Origin: Steroidobacter sp.
GTDB lineage: Bacteria; Pseudomonadota; Gammaproteobacteria; Steroidobacterales; Steroidobacteraceae
Assembly: GCA_025929585.1 (NCBI GenBank)
Contig: JAICPY010000002.1
Location: 1 to 64,000, forward strand
DNA: 64,000 bases
Reading direction: 5' to 3'
Shown: positions 1-9,413 of the stretch, piece by piece
Layout of the letters: every line of letters starts with the position of its first letter
How positions within the stretch are numbered: the first letter of the stretch is position 1
Position numbers and translations under genes: made by a program
The notes under the pieces: generated by a model
Database searches by the model: none
What the model was told of the DNA's origin: nothing
Seen by the model: the letters and a program-made list of their open reading frames with translations, nothing else

Positions 1-310
1 AATGCGACGCATACGATTTCTCCCTGGGTCCTAAGGCTGTTAGTCGTCAGCTTTGCTGAGATGACTTCCAGACATAAGCGGCGCCCAGAGTGTGACGCTC
101 GTCACGGAATAAGGGAAGTGGGTGACAGCTCCGAGATTCCCCCATAGCCATCTGAGACTTACGCTGATCGCGGCGCTCAGCGAATAACCAATGTTCGGAC
201 TCCGGACTGATATCTAGTTCTCGCATAGAGCTTTGCGTTTGGGTTCACAATCACCGGTGGTGCTCGATTGATTGGCATATCGCAGGCCATTTGCTGAGGA
301 ATCGTTCTGG
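1..310. other. Intergenic region upstream of the kinase gene
   Basis: No protein gene is supported here. A perfect dyad GTGACG-CT-CGTCAC lies at 92-105 and could be an operator. A minus-strand ATG at 10-12, preceded by a GGGAG-like ribosome binding site, could begin a gene that leaves the window on the left, but only four codons are visible. Kinase-TPR genes of this type often neighbour an ECF sigma factor gene; that is a guess about what lies outside. Confidence 0.5.
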
Positions 311-3043
311 ATGGGTACGCAGACGGCGCCAAGAAGTTGCATCGACTGGGACGAGGTGAACGCCTTGTTCGAGAGAGCGACTAGCCTGCCTCCCGAAGAG
401 CGCCATGCCTTTATCGACAAAGAAACCTCCAACAATCCAGCGCTGAGGGGCGAATTGCTTAGCCTCTTAGCCTTCGATGTTCAGCAGACAGTCAGTCCCC
501 TTTCGCGGGCTGTGGGCTCAGCACTTGTTAATGTGATCAGTGATCAGCGCCGGATGCTGCTTGGGCGTGTGATAGGTAACTACAAACTCGTGTCGATTCT
601 TGGCGAAGGCGGCACGGGCACGGTTTATCTTGGAGAACGAGCAGACAACCAATACTCGGCACGAGTTGCGGTTAAGATCGTCGATCACACGGCGATTCAG
701 GGCAATCTCGGCGAAAGGTTTCGTGCCGAACGGCAGATCCTGGCGAACCTGAATCACCCGAACATCGCCCGCCTTCTAGATGCCGGCGAAACTGAAGATG
801 GTCAGCCATATCTGATCATGGAGTGTATCGAGGGCGAACCCGTTGACGAGTACTGCGATCGCCACTCTCTTGACCTTCGACAACGTTTGGAACTGTTCAG
901 TGACATCTGTTCGGCCGTTCAGTATGCACATCAGAATCTAATCGTTCATCGTGATATCAAGCCAGCCAATATCTTGGTGACAGAAAGCGGCGTACCGAAG
1001 CTCCTCGACTTCGGTATTGCCAAGTTGCTCGATACGGGTTCGAGTAACCCGAAACCGGATATGACTCGCATGAATGATCGGTTGCTTACTCCTGAGTACG
1101 CGAGCCCGGAGCAGATACTTGGGAGCGCGATCACTACCGCCAGCGATGTGTACTCGCTTGGAGTAGTTCTCTATCAACTTCTCTGTGGCCTTCGTCCCTA
1201 CAAAGTGCCTGCCTCCGCTAGTCAACTGGAAATGGAGAGATCGATATGCATCAGCGATCCAGAGCGGCCCAGCTCAGCAGTCAGACGCACCCCAGAGTCA
1301 CCGCACTTTCCTCGCGAGGCTATCGCCTTTGCTCGAGCATCGTCTCCGGAGCGCTTGGCGCGAAGCCTCACCGGGGATCTTGATGCAATCGTGCTGCGCG
1401 CGCTTCGCAAGGAGCCTCAACACCGATATACCTCAATCGAGCAATTCACTGCCGACATACGCCGTCACCTAGCTCACGAGCCAGTGCAAGCTCGACAAGG
1501 AACCTGGATCTACTATGGACAACGATTCGCGAAGAGACATACAGCAGGTGTCATCGCCGGTGCAGGCTTCCTTGTGTTCTTGGTGGGAGTGGCAATTGTC
1601 ATGTCCATTCAGCGCCAGCAGATAGCACATGCATTAGAGCGTGCCACTCAGCAAGGGCAACGCGCGGAGACGGTGTCGAAGTTCATGATGAACGTCTTCA
1701 GTGCCGCAGACCCGTTTGTCAATATTGGAAAAGAACCAACAGCGAAGAGTCTGCTTGAGCAGGCTGCTCGCAGAATCCAAACAGATTTGGGCCAACAGCC
1801 TGCGGTCAGGGCGCGACTTCTCGAAGCAATCGGCGGTTCGTACCGGCGGATGGGCCAACCAGCTCGCGCTATACCGTATCTCCAAGAATCCGTGGACATA
1901 CAGAGAACGTTAGCAGTCGGGTCCGAGCGCTTAGCCTCGGCCTTGACGGAGCTAGCTATTGCGCAACGCGAGACCGCCAGATACCAAGAATCGGACGCGA
2001 CCTTTGCAGAGGCACTTCACGCGATGCGGGAAGCGGAAGGTACAAAGTCCGAAGCGCATGCCCAGGTTCTGGTTGACCTTGGACGTTTAGAATTGTATCG
2101 CAGCCACAATGACGAAGCTGCAAAGTATCTTAAGACCGCACTACAAACGATGCGGGAACTGAAAGGTGAGAATGATCCTGAAGTAGGCGCCATTCTGGCG
2201 GAACTCGCACACGTATTGGTCTGGAGCAACGAGCTAGAACAGGCGGAGCAGACAGCTCGTGCAGCCGTACAGATCTATGCACTCGTTCCAGAAACGCATC
2301 CTGACCGAATTATGGCGGACTCGCGGCTAGCTCAGATTTTGCTTTATAGAAATCGACATGCGGAAGCCGCTCCAATCTTCGAAAGAGTACTTGCGGCGCA
2401 AAGGTCGGTTTATGGCTCCAGTACTGGCGCGGTCGCGGACACGCTTGGCAATATGGCGCAATTGCGGATCGCGCAAAACAATTCGGCGGCAGCGGAAGAG
2501 CTTATCCGAGAGGCACTCGCCATCTACAAAGACGCGAGAAGCACGGATAGCGCGAGGATCGGATATCTCCAAACCATGCTCGGTACGGTACTTCTGAAAC
2601 AAGACGAGTTGCTGAACGCGGAGGACATTCTGCGAGACACAGTAGCTCTTTTTGAAAGGGCACTCCCTGCAGATCACCAATATGTAGCATCGGCTGAGTA
2701 CTATCTCGGCGAGACACTCCTCCGTCAGCAGAAACTTGCGGATGCCGAAGCAGCCTTGAGTGCATCGATGAATCGCTGGAAACGCAGCGATGCCCCACCC
2801 TGGCGTGCAGCGCGATCGAAGAACGCACTGGGAGAAGTCCTAGTACGCCAGGGGCGCAGCAACGAAGGAGAGCAGTACCTTGTCGAGACGTTCCGCGCGC
2901 TCTCTGCCGACAGCGGCGCAGACCAAGATGCCAAAGATCGAGCCCGTCAAAGAATCGAGCGCTTCTACGTCGATCGCGGCCAGAAAGCGAAGTTTGATCG
3001 TTTGATGCAAGAACAAAGCACTCGTGTAGCAGGCAACCGCTAA
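311..3043 (+). CDS. Membrane Ser/Thr protein kinase with C-terminal TPR repeats
   Basis: Predicted Hanks-type kinase of 910 residues. An N-terminal segment (about 7-55) with a LPPEER motif is typical of the PknB-TPR architecture. The kinase domain spans about 88-400, with glycine loop GEGGTGTVYLG (98-108), a VAVK lysine near 122, the catalytic HRDIKPAN motif (about 213) and DFG (about 233). A single membrane segment follows near 411-433, then an extracytoplasmic tetratricopeptide region to the C terminus. All catalytic motifs are present, so it should be active. The ATG at 311 is preferred over an in-frame TTG at 272 because a TGAGGA box precedes it. No cognate phosphatase, sigma factor or substrate lies beside it in the window, so its target is unknown. 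It converges with the RamB-like gene, with 114 bp between. Confidence 0.9.
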   Translation: MGTQTAPRSCIDWDEVNALFERATSLPPEERHAFIDKETSNNPALRGELLSLLAFDVQQTVSPLSRAVGSALVNVISDQRRMLLGRVIGNYKLVSILGEGGTGTVYLGERADNQYSARVAVKIVDHTAIQGNLGERFRAERQILANLNHPNIARLLDAGETEDGQPYLIMECIEGEPVDEYCDRHSLDLRQRLELFSDICSAVQYAHQNLIVHRDIKPANILVTESGVPKLLDFGIAKLLDTGSSNPKPDMTRMNDRLLTPEYASPEQILGSAITTASDVYSLGVVLYQLLCGLRPYKVPASASQLEMERSICISDPERPSSAVRRTPESPHFPREAIAFARASSPERLARSLTGDLDAIVLRALRKEPQHRYTSIEQFTADIRRHLAHEPVQARQGTWIYYGQRFAKRHTAGVIAGAGFLVFLVGVAIVMSIQRQQIAHALERATQQGQRAETVSKFMMNVFSAADPFVNIGKEPTAKSLLEQAARRIQTDLGQQPAVRARLLEAIGGSYRRMGQPARAIPYLQESVDIQRTLAVGSERLASALTELAIAQRETARYQESDATFAEALHAMREAEGTKSEAHAQVLVDLGRLELYRSHNDEAAKYLKTALQTMRELKGENDPEVGAILAELAHVLVWSNELEQAEQTARAAVQIYALVPETHPDRIMADSRLAQILLYRNRHAEAAPIFERVLAAQRSVYGSSTGAVADTLGNMAQLRIAQNNSAAAEELIREALAIYKDARSTDSARIGYLQTMLGTVLLKQDELLNAEDILRDTVALFERALPADHQYVASAEYYLGETLLRQQKLADAEAALSASMNRWKRSDAPPWRAARSKNALGEVLVRQGRSNEGEQYLVETFRALSADSGADQDAKDRARQRIERFYVDRGQKAKFDRLMQEQSTRVAGNR

Positions 3044-3157
3044 CGGGTGGTGCAACAAAATCCTTCTCTTCGGGATGAGCCATGTCTTACTTGGCGCGAC
3101 GCAGTCTCGATTGTGCCGGCGCTGCTGCATGACGATGTATCAATCCACATCGCCGCC

Positions 3158-4717
3158 CTACTTCCCTCGCCCCAACCTCTCCATAATTTCCTCTCTCACA
3201 TCCGTTATCTCCCTCGCCCGCGACGCATGACTGTTCTCGCACTGACGAGGTCGCGGGCAGTCGCTGCTTCGTGGGCAAATGATTCTGGCCGGTTGCAGTA
3301 GCGCATCTTCGACCCACGCGATGTTCAACACACGTGCGGCACCGCGCAGTGCTTCCTGAGCTGCTTCCGGAATTTTAGATTCGCCGTGGCGATGCAAGCA
3401 CGCTTCCGTGATGGTCGCGATAATGCTGTCCGAATCACCGGAATGGGATTGAAGGGCTGGCGCGAGATCCACACCAACGGAGATGACGTGCGGATTGCCG
3501 GCCATGTCGTTGACCCTTCGGGAATGACAACAATAGAGCAACGAGTGTTCTCCATCCCGCAGCACGGAGATCTGCGAGCTCTGAGCCTTACTGCCTTTGG
3601 CATCGAGCATTCGGAACACAGCCCAGTGCGGGCATGGATCGCTCACCTGAGCCAGGTTGCCCCAGGGCAGTGGAATCCCGTTGCCACGATACACAGCTCG
3701 CAAGTAACCGGGCGGATAGGCATCGAAAAAATGCCAGTATGGGTACGGTGAGACTTTAGTCATCCGGCGCATCACGACGGCCGGTGTAAGTTCCATCTTT
3801 TCCCCTGCCTCCACTCGATAACGTTCTCGATTTAGAAAGCGGCGGAACGCGATCTTCGGACACAGCAATGCACCTGCGAAGAAGCTGCATTCGAAGTCTC
3901 GCCAAGCATGCAAGACGTCTTGCGCATTCATCCCGACCGAGTGCTGGCCTCCTTCCGGACTGCCGCTCATCTCCCCGCCGGTTGCGTGCGTCGACTTCAA
4001 TCCATCGCCGCCATGCAGCACCTTATGAGCTAGATGAGAGGCGAGATCGAACTTCAATCGTGGGGGATCCTCTTGCAGGCTTCGGTTCAGATAGATAACA
4101 CCTGGAGATTCGAAGAACGATCTCACCATGCTGCGCACTTCGCGATCCTTATCACGCGCGAGCACAGGTTTACGGTCGAACCAGCGCAACTCTAACCCGT
4201 GGCGCTTACAGAGCCGCATCAAGTCTTCCGCCGACAGAGGGAACCGTCGCTCGCCAATGCTTTCGGCGGAACGCTCGAGATCCGGGAAGTCGTTGCGAGA
4301 CATTTCCTGGTACGAGCGAATCAGCAGATGCGCGAACTGGCGGCCGCTCGTGCCGGTCTGCGACAGTAATTCCGGAATGGCCGCTTGCAGCAAGTCTTTC
4401 GAGAACAAGAAGGCCGGCTCGAGCGGAACGGAAGCGGCTCCGCCCATTCGCTCCTTCGCGATCGTGCTTTCGATCTCCGGATTGTCATCGAAGAACCAAT
4501 TCGGCTCGCGTTGAAAGACCCTCGCGAACAACTCCAATACGCCTGCAGAGGGAATCCGTTTGCCACTCTCGATCATGCTCAGATACGACACTGAGGGTGC
4601 GCTGCTCGCGTCGAGCTGGATGCAACGAGTGGACAAGTCCTCGAGCGTCAACCGATTGCGTTTGCGCAGTGCGCGAAGCTTTGCGCCCAAGAAATGGCTC
4701 TTGCGGGTGAAGGTCAT
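3158..4717 (-). CDS. XRE-family regulator, RamB/ScfR type (short-chain acyl-CoA / glyoxylate regulator)
   Basis: Protein of 519 residues with an N-terminal Cro/C1 helix-turn-helix (about 10-72, containing SYLSMIESGKRIPS), a central IrrE-like region and a C-terminal DUF2083-like part with a Cys cluster (CPRSSDCPRPRQC). The IrrE-like segment reads FDLASHLAHKVLH at 223-235, so the glutamate of a metalloprotease HExxH is missing and peptidase activity is unlikely; the FECSFFAGALLCP block around 275-286 is typical of this regulator family. Members such as RamB and ScfR control glyoxylate and methylcitrate genes in response to acyl-CoA status. The gene is divergent from aceB with 73 bp between starts, which strongly suggests that it regulates aceBA and itself. 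Ligand and direction of regulation are not visible. Confidence 0.85.
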   Translation of the reverse strand: MTFTRKSHFLGAKLRALRKRNRLTLEDLSTRCIQLDASSAPSVSYLSMIESGKRIPSAGVLELFARVFQREPNWFFDDNPEIESTIAKERMGGAASVPLEPAFLFSKDLLQAAIPELLSQTGTSGRQFAHLLIRSYQEMSRNDFPDLERSAESIGERRFPLSAEDLMRLCKRHGLELRWFDRKPVLARDKDREVRSMVRSFFESPGVIYLNRSLQEDPPRLKFDLASHLAHKVLHGGDGLKSTHATGGEMSGSPEGGQHSVGMNAQDVLHAWRDFECSFFAGALLCPKIAFRRFLNRERYRVEAGEKMELTPAVVMRRMTKVSPYPYWHFFDAYPPGYLRAVYRGNGIPLPWGNLAQVSDPCPHWAVFRMLDAKGSKAQSSQISVLRDGEHSLLYCCHSRRVNDMAGNPHVISVGVDLAPALQSHSGDSDSIIATITEACLHRHGESKIPEAAQEALRGAARVLNIAWVEDALLQPARIICPRSSDCPRPRQCENSHASRAREITDVREEIMERLGRGK

Positions 4718-4790
4718 TATGTTAGTGAAATTAACAATGTGAAATTCTCGAAGTCAAATTCCGCCTCTCCATGTGGCTATAGTCAACACC
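4718..4790 (+). promoter_or_regulatory. Divergent regulator/aceB promoter with operator-like direct repeats
   Basis: Two 8-bp direct repeats GTGAAATT lie at 4725-4732 and 4739-4746, 14 bp apart start to start. The first overlaps a GTTA-N7-TAAC dyad at 4721-4735. A -10-like TATAGT at 4778-4783 would place the transcription start on or next to the aceB ATG at 4791. The repeats are a candidate binding site for the divergently encoded RamB-like protein, by position only. Confidence 0.5.
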
Positions 4791-6395
4791 ATGAACACCG
4801 CAGTACGCAATCAAAAAGCAGCAGGCACGCTCGAGATCTTCGGATCCCCCGTCCATCGCGAGGACGAAGTGCTAACCAAGCCGGCACTCGCGCTGCTCAA
4901 GACCCTGCACCAGCAATTCAATGCTCGGCGGCTGGAGTTGCTCGCGGCAAGAGCGCGTAGACAGGGTGATCTGGATTCAGGAGAACTTCCGCACTTTCTT
5001 GCCGAGACGGCTTCGATTCGGAAGGACTCGTGGCGTGTTGCTACAGTGCCGTCCGATCTGCAGGACCGCCGCGTAGAAATTACCGGGCCAGTGGATCGCA
5101 AGATGATCATCAATGCTCTCAACGCGCCGGTCGAAGCATTCATGGCGGATTTCGAGGATTCCACCTCGCCTACTTGGCCGAATATCGTGAGCGGACAGAT
5201 CAATCTGCGAGATGCGATCGACCGCTCGATCACCTTCGCCGACGCCAATACTCGCAAGGTCTACAAACTGCAAGAGCGGACGGCCACCTTGATCGTGCGT
5301 CCGCGAGGTTGGCACCTGAACGAGAAGCACGTGCAGATCGATGGCGAGCCTGTCTCCGCATCGCTCTTCGACTTCGCGATTTACTTTGCCAATAACCATG
5401 AAGCGCTCGCACGTGCCGGCACGGGGCCTTACTTTTATCTACCGAAACTCGAAAGCCATCTCGAGGCGCGCCTCTGGAATGATGTCTTCATCGCCGCCCA
5501 AGATGCCACGGGATTGAAGCGTGGGACGATCAAGGCGACGGTTTTGATCGAGACGATTCTGGCGGCCTTTGAGATGGATGAGATTCTGTTCGAGCTGCGC
5601 GAGCACATCGCGGGTCTGAACTGTGGACGGTGGGATTACATCTTCAGCTTCATCAAGAAGTTCAGAAATCGTGCCGAGTTCGTGCTGCCGGATCGAAGCG
5701 CCGTCACCATGGATAAGCATTTCCTCAAATCGTACGTGCAGTTGCTCATCAAGACCTGCCATCGGCGCGGTGCACACGCGATGGGCGGAATGGCAGCGCA
5801 AATCCCGATCCGAGATAACCCGAGCGCGAACGAAGCTGCATTAGCACGAGTGCGAGCGGACAAGGAGCGCGAAGCGAGCGCAGGTCATGACGGCACATGG
5901 ATAGCGCATCCAGGACTCGCCGAGATTGCACACGCCGCCTTCAACGCTTCACGCGCGCCGAATCAGTTACACATCCTTCGAGATGACATTCAGTTGACAG
6001 CAGACGATCTCTTGCGCATCCCAAAGGATGAGATCACCGAAGGCGGAATGCGCCACAACATAAGAGTGGGTGTCCAGTATCTGGCTGCCTGGTTGAACGG
6101 CTCGGGGTGTGTACCTCTGTATCACCTGATGGAAGATGCGGCGACCGCGGAAATCTGCCGCGCTCAACTATGGCAATGGCGCAGACATGGCGCACGGCTA
6201 TCGAACGGCCAACTTCTCACTGAAGAGTTTCTCGGAGCTGCGCTCGCTGAAGAGATGGACCAGATCCAGCGAACCGTCGGATCGGACTATGCCAACGGCC
6301 AATACAAGCTTGCCGCTGACGTATTCCGGCGGTTGATCATGGATGAGACATTCGAGGAATTCCTGACGCTTCCCGCGTATGACTTGCTGCCCTGA
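4791..6395 (+). CDS. aceB: Malate synthase A
   Basis: Condenses acetyl-CoA with glyoxylate to give malate, the second step of the glyoxylate shunt. The 534-residue length matches malate synthase A. Family blocks are present in order: ADFEDSTSPTWPN near 119-131, RPRGWHLNEKH, the acidic helix IETILAAFEMDEILFELR and LNCGRWDYIFSFIKKF, ending in the short C-terminal tail LPAYDLLP. The ATG at 4791 is preferred over an in-frame GTG at 4773. No Shine-Dalgarno sequence precedes 4791 and a -10 box lies only 7 nt upstream, so translation may be leaderless. It is followed 33 bp later by aceA and is probably co-transcribed with it. Confidence 0.97.
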   Translation: MNTAVRNQKAAGTLEIFGSPVHREDEVLTKPALALLKTLHQQFNARRLELLAARARRQGDLDSGELPHFLAETASIRKDSWRVATVPSDLQDRRVEITGPVDRKMIINALNAPVEAFMADFEDSTSPTWPNIVSGQINLRDAIDRSITFADANTRKVYKLQERTATLIVRPRGWHLNEKHVQIDGEPVSASLFDFAIYFANNHEALARAGTGPYFYLPKLESHLEARLWNDVFIAAQDATGLKRGTIKATVLIETILAAFEMDEILFELREHIAGLNCGRWDYIFSFIKKFRNRAEFVLPDRSAVTMDKHFLKSYVQLLIKTCHRRGAHAMGGMAAQIPIRDNPSANEAALARVRADKEREASAGHDGTWIAHPGLAEIAHAAFNASRAPNQLHILRDDIQLTADDLLRIPKDEITEGGMRHNIRVGVQYLAAWLNGSGCVPLYHLMEDAATAEICRAQLWQWRRHGARLSNGQLLTEEFLGAALAEEMDQIQRTVGSDYANGQYKLAADVFRRLIMDETFEEFLTLPAYDLLP

Positions 6396-6428
6396 GGTCG
6401 AGTTGAATTTTTTGTCGGAGCACGCCCT

Positions 6429-7721
6429 ATGAACACAAATCCGTCGGCTTCCATCGAAGAACTGCGCCAGCTTTGGCAGAACGATCCAAGATGGGGAGGA
6501 GTCCAACGCCCTTATTCAGCCGAAGATGTGTTGAGGCTCCGAGGCACCGTCCACATCGAGCATTCGCTCGCGCGACTGATGGCTGAGAAATTGTGGAGCT
6601 ATCTGCACGAGAAACCTTTCGTGAACGCCTTGGGTGCACTGACCGGCAATCAGGCGATGCAGCAGGTCCGCGCCGGGCTAGATGCCATTTATCTTTCGGG
6701 ATGGCAGGTTGCCGCGGATGCCAATTTGGCGGGACAGATGTATCCGGATCAATCCTTGTACCCAGCCGATTCCGTACCTGCAGTGGTCAAGCGCATCAAT
6801 CAAACACTGCGACGAGCGGATGAGATTTATCATGCCGAAGGCAATGACTCGATCGATTGGTATAAGCCGATCGTGGCCGATGCCGAAGCGGGCTTTGGCG
6901 GGGTGCTGAACGCCTTCGAGCTCATGAAGCAGATGATCGAAGCAGGCGCGGCTGGTGTGCATTTCGAAGATCAACTCTCGTCCGCAAAGAAGTGCGGGCA
7001 CATGGGTGGCAAAGTGCTCGTGCCCACTCAGGAAGCGATCAGCAAGCTGGTCGCCGCCAGGCTCGCGACGGACGTGTGCAATGTCCCGACACTGATCGTC
7101 GCTCGCACCGACGCCGAAGGTGCAGGACTCATCACTTCGGATATCGATGAACGTGATCGGCCCTTCATCAAATCGAAGGAGCGTACTGCCGAAGGATTCT
7201 TCGAAGTCAAGAAAGGGCTCGAACAAGCGATAGCTCGCGGCATCGCCTATGCGCCGTATGCAGATCTTGTCTGGTGTGAAACCGCCACGCCTGATATCAC
7301 GGAAGCGCGCCACTTTGCAGAGGCCATTCATCGCGAATTCCCGGGCAAGCTGCTCGCCTACAACTGCTCTCCCTCGTTCAATTGGAAACGCAAGCTCGAC
7401 GATCTTGCCATCGCCAAGTTCCAGCGCGAGCTCGGCGCGATGGGCTATAAATTCCAGTTCATCACATTGGCAGGCTTCCACGCTCTGAACTATTCGATGT
7501 TCGATCTAGCGCGTGGTTACAAGGACAAGCAAATGTCCGCGTATGTCGCCCTGCAAGAACTCGAGTTCGCCGCCGAGAAAGTTGGTTACACTGCTACGCG
7601 GCATCAACGAGAGGTCGGCGTGGGCTACTTCGATGATGTGACTCAAACCATTCTGTCGGGTAAATCATCGACAACTGCGCTAAGAGGAAGCACAGAGGAG
7701 CAGCAGTTCCAACGAGCGTGA
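6429..7721 (+). CDS. aceA: Isocitrate lyase
   Basis: Cleaves isocitrate to succinate and glyoxylate, the first glyoxylate shunt step, feeding the malate synthase encoded just upstream. The 430-residue length is close to the short enterobacterial type. The catalytic motif [11 protein letters not shown] is intact, as are [10 protein letters not shown] (Mg/substrate loop) and NCSPSFNW (glyoxylate/succinate pocket). A GGAG box precedes the ATG. Gene order aceB-aceA, with a divergent RamB-like regulator, indicates growth on acetate, fatty acids or other acetyl-CoA-yielding substrates. A strong hairpin follows the stop codon. No isocitrate dehydrogenase kinase/phosphatase gene (aceK) is present next to it. 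Confidence 0.98.
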   Translation: MNTNPSASIEELRQLWQNDPRWGGVQRPYSAEDVLRLRGTVHIEHSLARLMAEKLWSYLHEKPFVNALGALTGNQAMQQVRAGLDAIYLSGWQVAADANLAGQMYPDQSLYPADSVPAVVKRINQTLRRADEIYHAEGNDSIDWYKPIVADAEAGFGGVLNAFELMKQMIEAGAAGVHFEDQLSSAKKCGHMGGKVLVPTQEAISKLVAARLATDVCNVPTLIVARTDAEGAGLITSDIDERDRPFIKSKERTAEGFFEVKKGLEQAIARGIAYAPYADLVWCETATPDITEARHFAEAIHREFPGKLLAYNCSPSFNWKRKLDDLAIAKFQRELGAMGYKFQFITLAGFHALNYSMFDLARGYKDKQMSAYVALQELEFAAEKVGYTATRHQREVGVGYFDDVTQTILSGKSSTTALRGSTEEQQFQRA

Positions 7722-7730
7722 GAGCTCACC

Positions 7731-7769
7731 ACGACGGCACTGCGACTGATTCTGGCGCAGTGCCGTTGT
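7731..7769. terminator. Bidirectional hairpin between convergent genes
   Basis: A near-perfect 14-bp inverted repeat (ACGACGGCACTGCG at 7731-7744 and CGCAGTGCCGTTGT at 7756-7769) with an 11-nt loop sits between aceA and the convergent lipoprotein gene. It lacks a long U tract but is well placed to end both transcripts. Confidence 0.7.
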
Positions 7770-7776
7770 CTTACCG

Positions 7777-8316
7777 TCACTGAGCGTTGGCTGTGAACTC
7801 GCGCATCGCGGCACTTCCGTCACGCCACACCACGTATCTCGCACGAATAGTATCGTCGGCCAGGTCCAAGGAGAGCTTGGGGGCGAGCGACAACGAGCTC
7901 AACGCTGCGCTATCGACTGGATAGAACCAAGTCTTCGCCGATCGCGGTGCACTTGCGTCCAGCGGCTGTGCTACCCCTAAAGCCCGCCCCTCCTCCTTCG
8001 CGGGCGCCAAATCTATTGAAGCATCGCCGACATGAAGCGCGAGCGCCGGCGCTTGATCCGGTGCCATATCTTCGGCAGGCCAATGCTTCACTACTGCCAG
8101 ATACTTTCGATGCGTGCCCATGCGGTTTACATCTATGGCGTAGAGATGAACGAAATCCAGCTGAGGAGGCGCACCGTCCCGGTTGAATATCCAGGGTTCC
8201 GCAACGACAGTGACCGTAGCCGCGGTTTGTTCATCCAAATATTGGCGCGGCTCATCACTTGGCGTGGTCGAGCAAGCTGCGAGGAGCAAAGCGGCGATGC
8301 AGATTAGATTACGCAT
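7777..8316 (-). CDS. Small putative lipoprotein of unknown function
   Basis: A 179-residue protein with a clear type II signal sequence and lipobox LAAC (Cys15), followed by a short Thr/Ser/Pro linker, so membrane anchoring is expected. The rest is a globular, Asp/Ala-rich region that I do not recognise. An AAGGGT box precedes the ATG. It faces aceA convergently and is divergent from the exported ligase gene, so it is probably a single-gene unit. No function can be assigned from sequence or context. Confidence 0.7.
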   Translation of the reverse strand: MRNLICIAALLLAACSTTPSDEPRQYLDEQTAATVTVVAEPWIFNRDGAPPQLDFVHLYAIDVNRMGTHRKYLAVVKHWPAEDMAPDQAPALALHVGDASIDLAPAKEEGRALGVAQPLDASAPRSAKTWFYPVDSAALSSLSLAPKLSLDLADDTIRARYVVWRDGSAAMREFTANAQ

Positions 8317-8508
8317 GGAAACCCTTCTTGATTCTTGAGGATAGTTACGCGCGGCTTGATTGTATGAGTTGCCGGCGCGCGCGCCATCGTTCGAATGGGC
8401 ACAAGTAGTCTACCTTCGCTGGCCGAATTTCAGTGGGTTTGCGGACATATTCACGCTTCGCTTCCAAACGCGGCCAACTAGACTCGCAGAATGAGCGAGG
8501 AGAGAAGA
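8317..8508. other. Divergent intergenic region, lipoprotein / exported ligase
   Basis: 192 bp must hold promoters for both genes. I see no convincing -35/-10 pair or operator. A GAGGAGAGAAGA stretch just before 8509 is the ribosome binding site of the ligase. Confidence 0.4.
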
Positions 8509-9381
8509 ATGGCACAGGGAAATCGCATCAGCCGGCGGCAATTTGCGCGTGCATTGACTCAGGCGGCCGGAATCCTTGCCTTACCGAGCATCAGCATCGG
8601 GTCGCCCCTGAGAGATCAGCCGGCTCTAATGCTCGCGAACGCGTATACGCAGGATGTCGACGTCCAATCGTATTGGGTCAGCGAAAAGTACGACGGGGTA
8701 CGAGCTTACTGGAACGGTAGAAGCCTCGTTACTAGGACGGGCAATGCCGTTGCGATACCGAATTGGTTCGCGAAGGATTACCCCAGGGATGCGCTGGACG
8801 GTGAGCTTTGGATTGACCGCGGGCGATTCGAAGAATTGCTAGCGGCGGTCCGAGACAAGCATCCCGACCACGAAGCATGGCGCGAGGTTAAATTCATGGT
8901 CTTTGACCTGCCGGGACACTCGGGCACGTCGACCGAACGCCTCGCGGCATTGCGTGCGCTTGTCACCTTACCGGATTCATCGAGCCTGCAGCTAGTACCG
9001 CATTGGCGAGTTCCGGACCATGCCTCACTCGAACAAGAACTCGAGCGAATCGTCAGGGAAGGCGGTGAAGGACTGATGCTGAAGCGAGGGGAAGCGCACT
9101 ATCACGCACAACGAAGTAATGACCTGCTCAAGCTGAAGCCCTATCACGATGCAGAAGCCAAAGTGATCGGCCACGTACCGGGACGGGGAAAGCATAAAGG
9201 CGCGCTTGGAGCGTTAGAGGTCCAGCGCTCCGATGGAGTGATTTTCCGAATCGGGACAGGCTTTACAGATGCGCAACGACACGCGCCACCGCCGATCGGC
9301 AGCTGGGTCACGTATCGCTACCATGGCAGTACGATGAAGGGGGTACCGCGATTCGCGAGCTTCCTGCGAGTTCGCGACTAG
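8509..9381 (+). CDS. Exported ATP-dependent DNA ligase (Lig E type) with twin-arginine-like signal
   Basis: Minimal ATP-dependent DNA ligase of 290 residues without extra DNA-binding domains, as in the proteobacterial Lig E group. Nucleotidyltransferase motif I is EKYDGVR (lysine near 61); LDGELW, EGLMLKR and LLKLKPY follow, then a short OB-fold (about 215-288) that ends at FLRVRD. The N terminus ISRRQFARAL plus a hydrophobic stretch resembles a Tat signal, predicting export. The ATG at 8509 is chosen because a GAGGAGAGAAGA box precedes it; another ATG lies at 8491. Lig E enzymes are thought to act on periplasmic or extracellular DNA in naturally competent bacteria. The ComEA-like protein at 14931-15239 fits, but it is not in the same operon. 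Confidence 0.85.
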   Translation: MAQGNRISRRQFARALTQAAGILALPSISIGSPLRDQPALMLANAYTQDVDVQSYWVSEKYDGVRAYWNGRSLVTRTGNAVAIPNWFAKDYPRDALDGELWIDRGRFEELLAAVRDKHPDHEAWREVKFMVFDLPGHSGTSTERLAALRALVTLPDSSSLQLVPHWRVPDHASLEQELERIVREGGEGLMLKRGEAHYHAQRSNDLLKLKPYHDAEAKVIGHVPGRGKHKGALGALEVQRSDGVIFRIGTGFTDAQRHAPPPIGSWVTYRYHGSTMKGVPRFASFLRVRD

Positions 9382-9413
9382 GGCAGACTTCGCATTCAAC
9401 GGCGAGGTTTTCA

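Noticed and set aside
1-12. Divergent minus-strand gene starting at position 12
   Set aside because: Only four codons are visible, although a GGGAG box precedes them; not enough to call.
2502-3083. Minus-strand frame opposite the kinase TPR region (193 codons)
   Set aside because: Shadow of the kinase gene; no domain, signal or start site supports it.
6678-7481. Long minus-strand frame opposite aceA (267 codons)
   Set aside because: Antisense to the conserved isocitrate lyase coding sequence; arises from codon bias.
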